Assembly (NCBI RefSeq): GCF_007558825.1
Contig: NZ_VLTK01000002.1
Location: 62,001 to 126,000 of the forward strand
Source: Brevibacterium aurantiacum
Lineage (GTDB): Bacteria > Actinomycetota > Actinomycetes > Actinomycetales > Brevibacteriaceae
Reading direction: 5' to 3'
Length of the DNA: 64,000 bases
The notes beneath the pieces were generated by a model. The model saw only the letters and a list, made by a program, of their open reading frames with translations. It did no database searches and was not told where the DNA came from. The position numbers were made by a program, and so were the translations under genes. This document shows positions 45,879 to 54,358 of this stretch, in pieces; the stretch's first letter is position 1; the number at the start of each line of letters is the position of its first letter.

Positions 45879-47495
45879 TCACGCACCGTAGACCTGGTCG
45901 AAGACACCCATTTCACCGACGATGACGAGTTTCGTCGTCGCCCGCGACATTCCGACGTAGAGCATGTCCAATGCGCGGTCAGGGTCGCGGAACCCGTTGA
46001 TACACAGCACCACGACGGGGCGTTCGAGGCCCTTGAAGCCGAGGACGTGTCCGTAGAAGACGTCCTCGGTGGCGAAGAACTGGTCCCAGTAGGCCGACGT
46101 CCCCTCGGTCTCGACGATCTCTCGTTGGACCGGGTGTCGGCTTCCGGTCGTCAGCAGTGCGATGTCGCCGGGGTTCCAGCCGGCGTCCATGAGGGATTCC
46201 ACCTGTGAATCCGCCTCGGCGAGGGCGTCGTCGATGTCGACCTCGCTCCACTCGATCTCCTCACCGGGCCCGTTGCGGGAAATGGGCGGTTCGAACGCGA
46301 GGTCAGCGAAGCCGGCGACGATCTGTTCGGAGTTGCGCAGATTCTCATCGAGTTGGATGGGATTCATCGTGATCGGTGATGCTCCCTCACGGCCGAAGAT
46401 CCGCTGTCTCTCGTCGGTGAAGACATAGAGAATACCCTCGACCTGATTGCGCAGACAGGACTGGACCGCCTCCCACCACAGCAGGCTGAAATCCTGACCC
46501 TCGTCGATGACGATCGCGTCGAAGAGGCTCGTGCGCGGCCGCTCATCGGCAAGGACCTTGAGCTGCAGAGGAAGATTGTGCTCCCAGTAGTCGGAGTCGT
46601 CATCGCTGCCGTGAGCCGCTCCCCAGGAGATCGGCAGGTCGTGGAACAGGCCCACATATGCGGGACGATCCTCCTCCGGCCATTGAGTGGTGAAGAGTTG
46701 GAGGAACCGGCCCAGGCCACGCGAGTAGCACATGAGCGCGACCTTCTTGCCTGCCTGAGTCAGCGCCCTGGCCTTGTGCAGCGCCAGGTAAGTCTTCCCC
46801 GAACCCGCACCGCCGCTGATCTCCGCACGATTCTGATGGCGCAGAATGCTGATGAGCTTTGCCTGTTCCCGGCTCAGCGCATCGGCGCGGTCGGAGATTT
46901 CGGAAGCTCTGAGGCTGACGTTCTCGACCGCCTGATTCGTCCGGCGCAGGTTCTTGAGGACGAATTCGTGTGGCGTATCGAGATTGTCACGCGCAGGGTC
47001 GAAGTCGAAGCGCAGCTGAGTGGAGATCGCCGCTGCGATCGAGTTGAGCTGGGTGGAGTCGACGAGCTGCCGCCTCGGTGCATCCGGTTGGTCCCAGTCC
47101 GGCGGCAGCTGAGTGTATGGGAGGACGGCGAGGTGACTGATGGGGCCCGGCATTGCCGAGACTCGAGTCCGCAGATAGCCGACGAGGGTGTGCTTGGCGA
47201 CCATCGCCTGCTCAAGGGGGGAGACCTTGAGCCGATTGCGATGACCTTGAGTATCCTGCGTGATCCAACGACCGTCCTCGACTCCGACCCGACCGCCCTT
47301 GACCTCGACGACAGCGATGCCGAAGCCTGGCCAGAGCACGAGGATGTCGATCTCGACGTCCTTATCATCTCCGGTCAGGCGCTGGCCGTGAACCATCGTC
47401 GTCTCGTCGGGAAGCTGCTCGCACAGGGCATTCCACACTGCCTCCTCGGCGGTGGAACCATTGAAATCAGGCTGCTGCGGGATCACCGTGACCAT
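45879..47495 (-). CDS. NERD-domain nuclease fused to a UvrD-like helicase
   Basis: A 538-residue protein in two parts. The N-terminus is a NERD nuclease-related domain with the PD-(D/E)xK pattern EIDILVL ... VVEVKGG (Asp50, Glu64, Lys66). From about 205 it is a UvrD-type superfamily 1 helicase: Walker A GGAGSGKT (228-235), Walker B variant DEGQDF, and the C-terminal LYVGMSRATTKLVIVGE. The role is not established; similar proteins occur in DNA repair and in defence islands. It stands alone here, with no other defence gene visible. Confidence 0.88.
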   Translation of the reverse strand: MVTVIPQQPDFNGSTAEEAVWNALCEQLPDETTMVHGQRLTGDDKDVEIDILVLWPGFGIAVVEVKGGRVGVEDGRWITQDTQGHRNRLKVSPLEQAMVAKHTLVGYLRTRVSAMPGPISHLAVLPYTQLPPDWDQPDAPRRQLVDSTQLNSIAAAISTQLRFDFDPARDNLDTPHEFVLKNLRRTNQAVENVSLRASEISDRADALSREQAKLISILRHQNRAEISGGAGSGKTYLALHKARALTQAGKKVALMCYSRGLGRFLQLFTTQWPEEDRPAYVGLFHDLPISWGAAHGSDDDSDYWEHNLPLQLKVLADERPRTSLFDAIVIDEGQDFSLLWWEAVQSCLRNQVEGILYVFTDERQRIFGREGASPITMNPIQLDENLRNSEQIVAGFADLAFEPPISRNGPGEEIEWSEVDIDDALAEADSQVESLMDAGWNPGDIALLTTGSRHPVQREIVETEGTSAYWDQFFATEDVFYGHVLGFKGLERPVVVLCINGFRDPDRALDMLYVGMSRATTKLVIVGEMGVFDQVYGA

Positions 47496-47520
47496 AGCCT
47501 GAGACTAGCCGAGGATAGGA

Positions 47521-49470
47521 CTATTTCTCAGCAAGCACGGATTCTTCTGAAGGAGCGTCTTTGTCGATTCCGAGCGGAGTATGCTCACCCCCGAGGTTCC
47601 AGAAGCGGGTGACGAGGAAGCAGATGGCTCCGATGGCAACTCCGATGACCGAGAATGCGAACTGCGGCGCAAAGGTCAGCAATCCAGCCACGATGAGGAG
47701 GGCCCGCATCACCCAGTTGGGCCTCCGTCCGACGATGACCAGCCAGCCTTCGAAGGCACATCCGAGGAAGAAGACCCCGACGATGGCGAAGACGAAGGTG
47801 ATGAAGACTTCGGGCAAAGGTGCCTGCGCGACGAGGGCAGGATTGAGGGCGAAGGCGAACGGGACCACATATTTCACGGCGCCCAAGCGCATCGCGACCA
47901 GGGAAGTCTGCATCGGTGGAGTTCTCGCGATGTTCGCCGCGGCAAAGGACGCGAGGGCAACTGGGGGAGTGATGTAGGAAACCGTTGCCCAGTAGATGAC
48001 GAAGAGGTGGCCCGCGATGGGATTGACGCCCAGCTCCACGAGCGCCGGGGCCATGACAATGGCGAGGAAGACGTATACCGCAGAGACCGTCATGCCCATG
48101 CCGAGAACAAACGACGTGATGGCTGCGGCGATGAGGACAAGGAAGAGGTTGCCGGAGAATGCGTTGACGAGTTCGCGAGCCAGCGACAAGCTCACTCCGG
48201 TCATCGACAGACCGCCGACGATCAGACCGACGCCGGCGATGATGCCGAGAATTTCGGCAATTGTCTTACCCGAGCTGAAGAGGAATTCTCCGAATCCCTT
48301 GATGCCCATGCGGTACTTCTTGGAGAAGACCGCCACGACGAGAAGGAACCCAACGATCCAATAAGGAGCCTGGCTCTCATTCTTTTGGATCACCAGGAGG
48401 AGGACGAGGCCGACAAGGGCAGCCAGATATGCCCAACCGAGCACGACGACTTTGCCGACATCGGGAAGAAGACTCTTCGCAACACCTTTCAGGCCCGCTT
48501 TGGCAGAATAGGCGTCAGCCTGAACGAAGATTCCGATGTAGTACAGAAGAGCCGGGATGGCAGCGGCGAGTGCAATCTGTCCGTAGGGGACGCCGACGAA
48601 GGACACCATGAGGAACGCGGCGGTGCCCATGATCGGCGGCATGATCGTACCGCCGGTGGCAGCCGTCGCTTCGATGCCAGCCGCGTAGCGTCCGGTGAAG
48701 CCCGCCTTCTTCATCGCCGGGATAGTCATCGGACCAGTGGTGAGCACGTTGGAGACGGCGGACCCACTCATCATCCCCATGAATGCCGAAGAGATGACTG
48801 AGACTTTGGCAGAGCCGCCTCGGAAGCGGCCGAACAGGCCCATCGCCAGATCGTAGAAGAACGTGGCCCCGCCGGAGTGCTGAAGCGCGACGCCGAAGAG
48901 CAGGAAGCCGACGAGAATAGTCGCACCGGTCTGGAGAGGCAGTCCTAAGATGGAATCCACTCCCATGGCGTGGATCTGTGCAGCAGTCTTGATGTCAAAG
49001 GGGATTCCCTGCAGGAACGGGATCGGAATGTAGGCCGTGAATATGGGGTACAGGGAGAAGACCAGGGCGATGATCGTGACGACGAGGCCCGCAGTGCGGC
49101 GCAGCGCTTCGAGCACAACGATCCAGAACACGAATGACAGCACTGAGGCAGTGGGCACTGGTGCGTAGTCCCATCCCAGGGTCACGATATTCTCTGCGTT
49201 GACGCAGAAGTAGGCGCAAGTGGCCAAGGTGATGACGGCCAACGCGATGTCGTAGAAGGGGACCGGTCTGTCATTCTGCGACTTCTTCGCAGGGAAGACG
49301 ATGAAGACGACGGGAAGAAACGCGGCGAGGACGGCGTACATGTACGCGTTCTTCAGCAACGAGATCCCGCCCGGATTCCAGAAGAACGCCTGGTTCATCG
49401 CAACGAGCACGCCGATCACGGTGAGCGTGATGACGATGGCTTTCCAGAAAGGGGTGATTCGGACGTTCAT
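47521..49470 (-). CDS. TRAP transporter fused permease (4TM/12TM, TAXI-associated)
   Basis: A 649-residue polytopic membrane protein with the DctQ-like part and DctM-like part in one chain, as in TRAP systems that use TAXI receptors. GSAVSNVLTTGPMTIPAMKKAGF and GGTIMPPIMGTAAFLMVSF are typical DctM stretches. It drives uptake with a cation gradient. The divergent TAXI gene probably provides its binding protein. The solute is unknown. Confidence 0.92.
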   Translation of the reverse strand: MNVRITPFWKAIVITLTVIGVLVAMNQAFFWNPGGISLLKNAYMYAVLAAFLPVVFIVFPAKKSQNDRPVPFYDIALAVITLATCAYFCVNAENIVTLGWDYAPVPTASVLSFVFWIVVLEALRRTAGLVVTIIALVFSLYPIFTAYIPIPFLQGIPFDIKTAAQIHAMGVDSILGLPLQTGATILVGFLLFGVALQHSGGATFFYDLAMGLFGRFRGGSAKVSVISSAFMGMMSGSAVSNVLTTGPMTIPAMKKAGFTGRYAAGIEATAATGGTIMPPIMGTAAFLMVSFVGVPYGQIALAAAIPALLYYIGIFVQADAYSAKAGLKGVAKSLLPDVGKVVVLGWAYLAALVGLVLLLVIQKNESQAPYWIVGFLLVVAVFSKKYRMGIKGFGEFLFSSGKTIAEILGIIAGVGLIVGGLSMTGVSLSLARELVNAFSGNLFLVLIAAAITSFVLGMGMTVSAVYVFLAIVMAPALVELGVNPIAGHLFVIYWATVSYITPPVALASFAAANIARTPPMQTSLVAMRLGAVKYVVPFAFALNPALVAQAPLPEVFITFVFAIVGVFFLGCAFEGWLVIVGRRPNWVMRALLIVAGLLTFAPQFAFSVIGVAIGAICFLVTRFWNLGGEHTPLGIDKDAPSEESVLAEK

Positions 49471-49589
49471 TGTCGTTCCTCAACTGATTCGCGGCCTGGG
49501 CACTGGCGGTGTCGTGGTGCTGAGTCTGATCCGTCGGCGTGAACGTCTGCACTTCTTCCTTGAAAGTTGCAGACGTGCCCGAACGAATA

Positions 49590-49680
49590 GTGTGGTGTGT
49601 TGCATATATTACTTGAATGACAATAATCTAGGTTTATATATTCTGCAATATCTGTCAGCGGAACGTCCGTGTCTGAATTA
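49590..49680. promoter_or_regulatory. AT-rich divergent promoter region
   Basis: Part of the 274-bp gap between the divergent TRAP permease and TAXI receptor genes is far richer in A and T than its surroundings. Stretches TTGCATATATTA and TATATATTCTGCAA form a partial inverted repeat. This fits shared promoters and a regulator site, possibly for the LysR gene nearby. Confidence 0.45.
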
Positions 49681-49744
49681 CTGAGACTTCGCTCGTGCCA
49701 CTGAGAACGACACCGTGATCCATGCCGATGTGGAAGGCCGAACA

Positions 49745-50860
49745 ATGAAGTTTCGCGCATTACTCGCAATTCTCTTAGCTCTTACGCTGGCGCTGAGCGC
49801 CTGCACCCCGCCGACGAAGAAGGTGAACGGGATCCGCGACCCGTTGGTATTCGCCACCTACGGCACCGGAACGTCGACCTATGCGGACTTAGCCGCAGTC
49901 ACGGATGCGGTGTCGACGGATACCGACGCGCGACTGCGCATCATCACCTCCGACACGGCGATCGGCCGACTGGCGCCGATGAAGGCCGGGATCGCCCAGA
50001 TGGGCAGGCTCGGTGATGAGTACATCTTCGGGTTCGAGGGCCAGAACGAGTTCGCCAGCGAGAACTGGGGGCCACAGGACCTGCGGGTCGTCTGGGCTCC
50101 GCTGTCGCCGCACTCGCTGCTCACCCGCAAGTCTGACGGGATCAAGACCCCCGCCGATCTCAAGGGCAAGAAGATCCCCAACGTGACCGCAAACCCCTCA
50201 GTGAACGGAAAGATCGAAGCCTACCTCGCATATGCGGGGCTGACGCTGAACGATGTGGAGCTGGTCGACGTCGCCTATTCGGAGCAGCCGGCAGCGCTTG
50301 AGTCCGGCCAGATCGATGCTCTCTATCAGCAGGTCTATGGTTCTTCGCTCTTCGAGCTCGAGTCGAAGTTCGACGTCAGTTGGATTGAACTCGACCCCAA
50401 AGACAAAAAGGGAATCGAACGGGTGCACAAGTTGGCACCGCAGCTCAACATCCTGCCGTTCGAAGATGCACCAGGTCAGGAGAAGGGCGCCAGCACACAT
50501 GGATTCGTCTACACCTTGCCGATTTCCACGTATGCGGATGCGTCGGATGACGAGGTGCAAAAGCTGGTGAGCTCGATGGCATCGACATTTCCGAAGTACG
50601 AAGCGTCAACGCTGAACACACCGAGGTGGAAGCCCGATGAGGTTGAGACCACACCTCGAGTCATTCCCTACCACCCGGGCACTATCGCGTGGCTCAAGGA
50701 GAACGGTCAGTGGACGGACGAAGCGCAGAAGCGCAATGACGCGCTGATCGAGCGTGGCGAGAAGCTTCGCGCGGAATGGAAGAAGTTCATGGAGACCAAA
50801 CCGAAGAAGGACGACATTCCCAAGAAGTGGGGCGAGTGGAAGGCCTCGGCTGATCTGTAA
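49745..50860 (+). CDS. TAXI-family TRAP substrate-binding lipoprotein
   Basis: A 371-residue extracytoplasmic protein with signal peptide and lipobox LSAC (Cys20), followed by the TAXI-type fold (VFATYGTGTSTYADLAAVTDAVS). ATG 49745 is the natural start because the signal peptide begins there; ten upstream codons in frame are not needed. It should deliver its ligand to the divergent fused TRAP permease. The opposite orientation of the two genes is uncommon. A hairpin lies downstream at 50898-50949. Confidence 0.9.
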   Translation: MKFRALLAILLALTLALSACTPPTKKVNGIRDPLVFATYGTGTSTYADLAAVTDAVSTDTDARLRIITSDTAIGRLAPMKAGIAQMGRLGDEYIFGFEGQNEFASENWGPQDLRVVWAPLSPHSLLTRKSDGIKTPADLKGKKIPNVTANPSVNGKIEAYLAYAGLTLNDVELVDVAYSEQPAALESGQIDALYQQVYGSSLFELESKFDVSWIELDPKDKKGIERVHKLAPQLNILPFEDAPGQEKGASTHGFVYTLPISTYADASDDEVQKLVSSMASTFPKYEASTLNTPRWKPDEVETTPRVIPYHPGTIAWLKENGQWTDEAQKRNDALIERGEKLRAEWKKFMETKPKKDDIPKKWGEWKASADL

Positions 50861-50897
50861 GAGGCGAGGCTCAACAGGGTCTAGAATTTGAGACCAC

Positions 50898-50949
50898 CAG
50901 TCGGCCAGGCGCGGATCTGCGACTGACTGATCGCGTACTGGGCCGACTG
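50898..50949. terminator. Inverted repeat after the TAXI gene
   Basis: CAGTCGGCC and GGCCGACTG are perfect 9-bp arms 34 nt apart, 38 bp after the stop. The loop is long, so the terminator assignment is tentative. Confidence 0.35.
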
Positions 50950-51046
50950 CAACATCGCCGACCTGCGTTTCACGCAGTAACAGACGTCATTGCGGGGAAG
51001 TCCTTTCGTCCAAGGCGGCGAGTACGAACGGCGTGGAAGGTGAAGA

Positions 51047-51961
51047 GTGGAAGTTCAACAGGCGCGTGTGTTCATGGCGCTCGCAGAAGAGCTGCATTTC
51101 GGCCGGGCTGCGGAACGTCTGGGGATGGGGCAGTCGTTGCTGAGTCGGACGATTCGGCAACTTGAGGAAGAGCTCGGCGCTACCCTGTTCCAGCGGACGA
51201 CTCGACACGTGCGCCTGGCGCCGGCAGGGTTGGCACTTTTCGAACCAGCTCGACAGATGATCAGTCTGCAGCGCGTGGCGGTCGATTCGGTGAAACGCGC
51301 GGCGACTGGAGAAGTCGGACAATTGGGCTTCGGATTTGCACGCGCTTCCTCGCGTGGCATGGCCGCCTCATTGGTGGCGGCGGCATACGAAGACCATCCC
51401 GGCATCACTTTCGCCATTGAATCCAATGTCTTCGCCGACGAAGGACTGACCCGGCTGGCTGATGGGAGCCTCGATCTTGCTCTTGTGAGGTGGACCCGGC
51501 AGCCGCCGACCATCACCGGGCGGCCCGTGTTGATCGAACGCCCCGTCGTCACCCTGCCTGACTCGCACCGTCTCGCCCGGAGGAAACTCATTCGCGTCGA
51601 TGAACTGGCAGATGAAGACCTGCTCTCTCTCCCAGCGAACCCGAACTCGACGCTTCGAGAGACGACAATCCGACTGTGCCACAACGCAGGCTTTTCACCT
51701 CGGGTGATTCTAGAGCTTCCCGACGCTCAGACGATCTCTGCCCTGATAGCTGCGGGCATGGGAATCACCATCACCTTTGACTCAGTCGCGGAAACCATGC
51801 GTGAGCCCGGCACTGTGACAGTTCCACTCGACGTTGTGGACGAAGCGTCGGTGGTCTACCTTGCGCATCTGCGGACCCATGGAAGTGCGTCGTTGTCTGC
51901 CGTGTTGGCAATTGCAGAGACCGTCCTGCCGACGGTGAGCAGCACCAGTGAACGATTTTGA
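51047..51961 (+). CDS. LysR-family transcriptional regulator
   Basis: A 304-residue LysR regulator with the N-terminal helix-turn-helix (RAAERLGMGQSLLSRTIRQLEEELGATLF, about residues 20-48) and a substrate domain with weak similarity to the benzoate/catechol branch. It starts at GTG 51047 with AAGG nearby. It lies downstream of the TAXI gene and likely controls the TRAP/TAXI pair. A 13-bp stem overlaps its stop codon. Confidence 0.88.
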   Translation: MEVQQARVFMALAEELHFGRAAERLGMGQSLLSRTIRQLEEELGATLFQRTTRHVRLAPAGLALFEPARQMISLQRVAVDSVKRAATGEVGQLGFGFARASSRGMAASLVAAAYEDHPGITFAIESNVFADEGLTRLADGSLDLALVRWTRQPPTITGRPVLIERPVVTLPDSHRLARRKLIRVDELADEDLLSLPANPNSTLRETTIRLCHNAGFSPRVILELPDAQTISALIAAGMGITITFDSVAETMREPGTVTVPLDVVDEASVVYLAHLRTHGSASLSAVLAIAETVLPTVSSTSERF

Positions 51962-51973
51962 CTGGTGCTGCTC
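51937..51973. terminator. Perfect 13-bp hairpin overlapping the LysR stop
   Basis: GAGCAGCACCAGT and ACTGGTGCTGCTC form a perfect stem around an 11-nt loop that contains most of the stop region. It sits between convergent genes and probably terminates both. Confidence 0.75.
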
Positions 51974-51991
51974 GTTGGGTTCACTCGATTC

Positions 51992-53011
51992 TCACTTCGA
52001 CTCGTCGACGAGTTCCTGCTCTTCGAAGACAATGTCGGCGCCCTCTTCGGGAAGACCAGAGCCGCGCAGCGACACGCCCTTGGTCTCCTTCATGAAGATG
52101 GTTGCCATGAAGCCGATGACACACGCACCCATCACAAAGTAGGCGGGCACGACCGTGTTCCCTGTGGCCCCGATGATCGCTTCATTGGCTGAGGGCGCGG
52201 TGCCGCCGAAGATTGCGGGCGAGACGTTGTAGGAGATCGCGAATCCCGCGAAGCGCACCGGTCCGGGGAACATTGCCGGGAACGTAGCCGAGATCGTCGA
52301 AATCTGCGGAATGTAGAGGATGCCGAGAACGGTCAGGCCGATGAGTGCCCAGACGAAGCCGTTGGCCATGAGCGTAAACATCGGAATGGCTGCAGCGAAC
52401 AGGCCGATGAGAGAGAAGTACCAGACCGGTTTGCGTCCGACCTTGTCCGAGAGTATTCCGCCGAACGGAATGAGGATCATCATGAACGCCTGGGCCAGGA
52501 ACATCACCGTCAGCGCGGAGTTCGAGTCCATGCCGACCGGATCCTGCAGGTAGGCGGGCATATAGGACAGCAGCGTGTAGTTGACGACGTTGACGGCGAC
52601 TACCATGCCGCCGAGGATGAGCAGCTGCTTCCAGCAGTCGGTGAAGAGAATTAGGAAGACTTCCTTGACCGACTTGCCCTGGTCGTTGTCGTCGAGCTCC
52701 TCATAGACAGGGGATTCGTCGAGCTTGGTCCTCATGTAGAGACCAACCACGCCGAGGACGCCGGCGAAGACGAAGGGAATCCTCCAGCCCCAATCCATCA
52801 TGGTCTCTTCACCGAGACCCAGCTGCAGCAGCAGAACGAAGAGCGAGCCGGCGGCCATGCCGACCAGGGTGCCGAATTCGAGGAAGCTGCCGAAGAATCC
52901 GCGGCGGTTGTCTGGGGCGTATTCGGCCATGAACGTCGCGGCACCGCCGTATTCGCCGCCCGAGGAGAAGCCTTGGATGACGCGGAGGAGGACGAGGATG
53001 ATCGGTGCGAC
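51992..53011 (-). pseudogene. MHS-family MFS transporter, N-terminally truncated
   Basis: The C-terminal 340 residues match metabolite:H+ symporters: RVIQGFSSGGEYGGAATFMAEY near the start, then GILSDKVGRKP and the later membrane segments. About 120 N-terminal residues (the first membrane helices) are absent. Homology stops at VAPIILVLL, near position 53011; the 22 codons before it, back to GTG 53077, look unrelated. The protein cannot be a complete 12-helix transporter. Immediately beyond the break lies a universal stress protein fragment on the other strand. Confidence 0.85.
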
Positions 53012-53014
53012 GGG

Positions 53015-53188
53015 TCCTCGGTGCGTGGGCCGTTGGGGCGGATCGTCCTCGGCAGTACGACCGATCGTCTCGTCCACTGCTCACCGCTGCCGATCTCGCT
53101 GGTGCCCCGCTGCCACAACTCGGACCGCGCGCATATCATGCGCCACTCGCTGGCTCCGATGGTTCTGCTGGCCCAGCCCCGGCGCTGA
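53015..53188 (+). pseudogene. Universal stress protein C-terminal fragment
   Basis: In the plus-strand frame, SSVRGPLGRIVLGSTTDRLV and the following HCSPLPISLVP match the conserved C-terminal end of UspA-type proteins (G-x9-G[S/T] nucleotide-binding segment, then the last beta strand). No N-terminal part is present: the similarity begins at about 53015 exactly where the MHS transporter similarity ends. It ends at a TGA at 53186-53188. It is a remnant, not a gene. Confidence 0.65.
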
Positions 53189-53196
53189 CCGTGCAG

Positions 53197-54207
53197 CTAT
53201 CCCGCGTCCTCCAGCAGCTGTTTCCGGTGACGTAGCGGACCGATTCCGAAGCGAAGGCGATAGCCGCGCGAGAGTTGAGCCTGCGAGCCGAACCCGCAGG
53301 TAGAGGCGATCTCGGCCATGGGCGCCGTGGCCCATGCAGGGTCGGCGAGTGTGCGGCGTGCCGTGGTCAGGCGCGCATCGAGAATGGTCTGCGGGACACT
53401 GCGACCAGTGGCGGAGAACAATCGGGAGAGTTGGCGTTCTGAGACGCCGATGAACTGTGCGAGGCAAGAGGCGTTCAGCTTCGGATCGCAGTGTGACTCG
53501 GAGATCACGGCCAAGGCTTCCTGGATGGGCCCGGTGTCCGTCAGCGGTCGTGAGATGACCCCGGAGAGAAGATCGAGCAGGCGAGTCTCGAGTCTCTGCC
53601 CGTGACGCAGCCCGCGGTCCAGAGCACCAGCGGCCAGCTGTGTGAGTTCACGAGCCGCATGGTTGGAAGGATGGTCGGGATCAAGATAGAGCGGTGTCGG
53701 CCGTCGCAAGGAGGCTGTGTCGGTGAGCTGGGACAGCGTCTCGCGGGGGAGCTGGATGACCAGTTCACTGACGCCCTGAGGGAAGGTGCGGGCGAACGCC
53801 GTGTCGCCGTCGCAGACGAGACCGCGTCCGGGCCCGACGGTGATCGACCCGGTGCGGTGGGTGAATTCGTTGATGCCCTGCAGGGGGATGTAGACGATGA
53901 CTCCCGATACTGGGTGTGCGGCGACGTCTTCGGCCGTTCTGCGCACGGAATGCGGGCTGCCGTTGACCTTCGCGACCCGAATCCGGGGCAGTCGCAGCGT
54001 TGAGGTCTGTGCACGCAGCTGTGTGCCTGTGCCCAAGCGAGTTCTCAGCCCGACGAGCATGCTGGCGTGGTGAGTCTCCCACTCCGCGATCCGGCGGCTC
54101 GGCGGCACGGAGTCGGTGGAGAACCAGGTCTGTTCTGGTGCGGCCAGGGAACGCGAACCGTCGACTGTGCTCGCCGTTGCCCTGCCTCCGCTGACCATGC
54201 CCACCAT
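53197..54207 (-). CDS. AraC-family regulator of the resorcinol genes
   Basis: A 336-residue regulator with an AraC_binding_2-like N-terminal domain and a C-terminal helix-turn-helix pair (LAQFIGVSERQLSRLFSATG; MAEIASTCGFGSQAQLSRGYRLRFG). ATG 54207 is preferred; a GTG at 54240 adds 11 unlikely residues. It is divergent from the hydroxylase gene and probably senses an aromatic compound to activate the cluster; this is inferred from position. Confidence 0.85.
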   Translation of the reverse strand: MVGMVSGGRATASTVDGSRSLAAPEQTWFSTDSVPPSRRIAEWETHHASMLVGLRTRLGTGTQLRAQTSTLRLPRIRVAKVNGSPHSVRRTAEDVAAHPVSGVIVYIPLQGINEFTHRTGSITVGPGRGLVCDGDTAFARTFPQGVSELVIQLPRETLSQLTDTASLRRPTPLYLDPDHPSNHAARELTQLAAGALDRGLRHGQRLETRLLDLLSGVISRPLTDTGPIQEALAVISESHCDPKLNASCLAQFIGVSERQLSRLFSATGRSVPQTILDARLTTARRTLADPAWATAPMAEIASTCGFGSQAQLSRGYRLRFGIGPLRHRKQLLEDAG

Positions 54208-54358
54208 GGTAGTCGTGACTGGGCACTGACGTGTGAGCACTCACATTTTTGACGATTTCGGCCATGTTCTCTCCACGCTCGTGCTCCGAAGGGGCCGGAA
54301 TGGCAGGCTGTGGGATCAACGCCATGTTTCACCGCAGCAGCAGGCAAGGAGCACCATC

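Noticed and set aside
45879-51961. A defence island
   Set aside because: Only the NERD-helicase protein could be defence-related; neighbours are transport and regulator genes.
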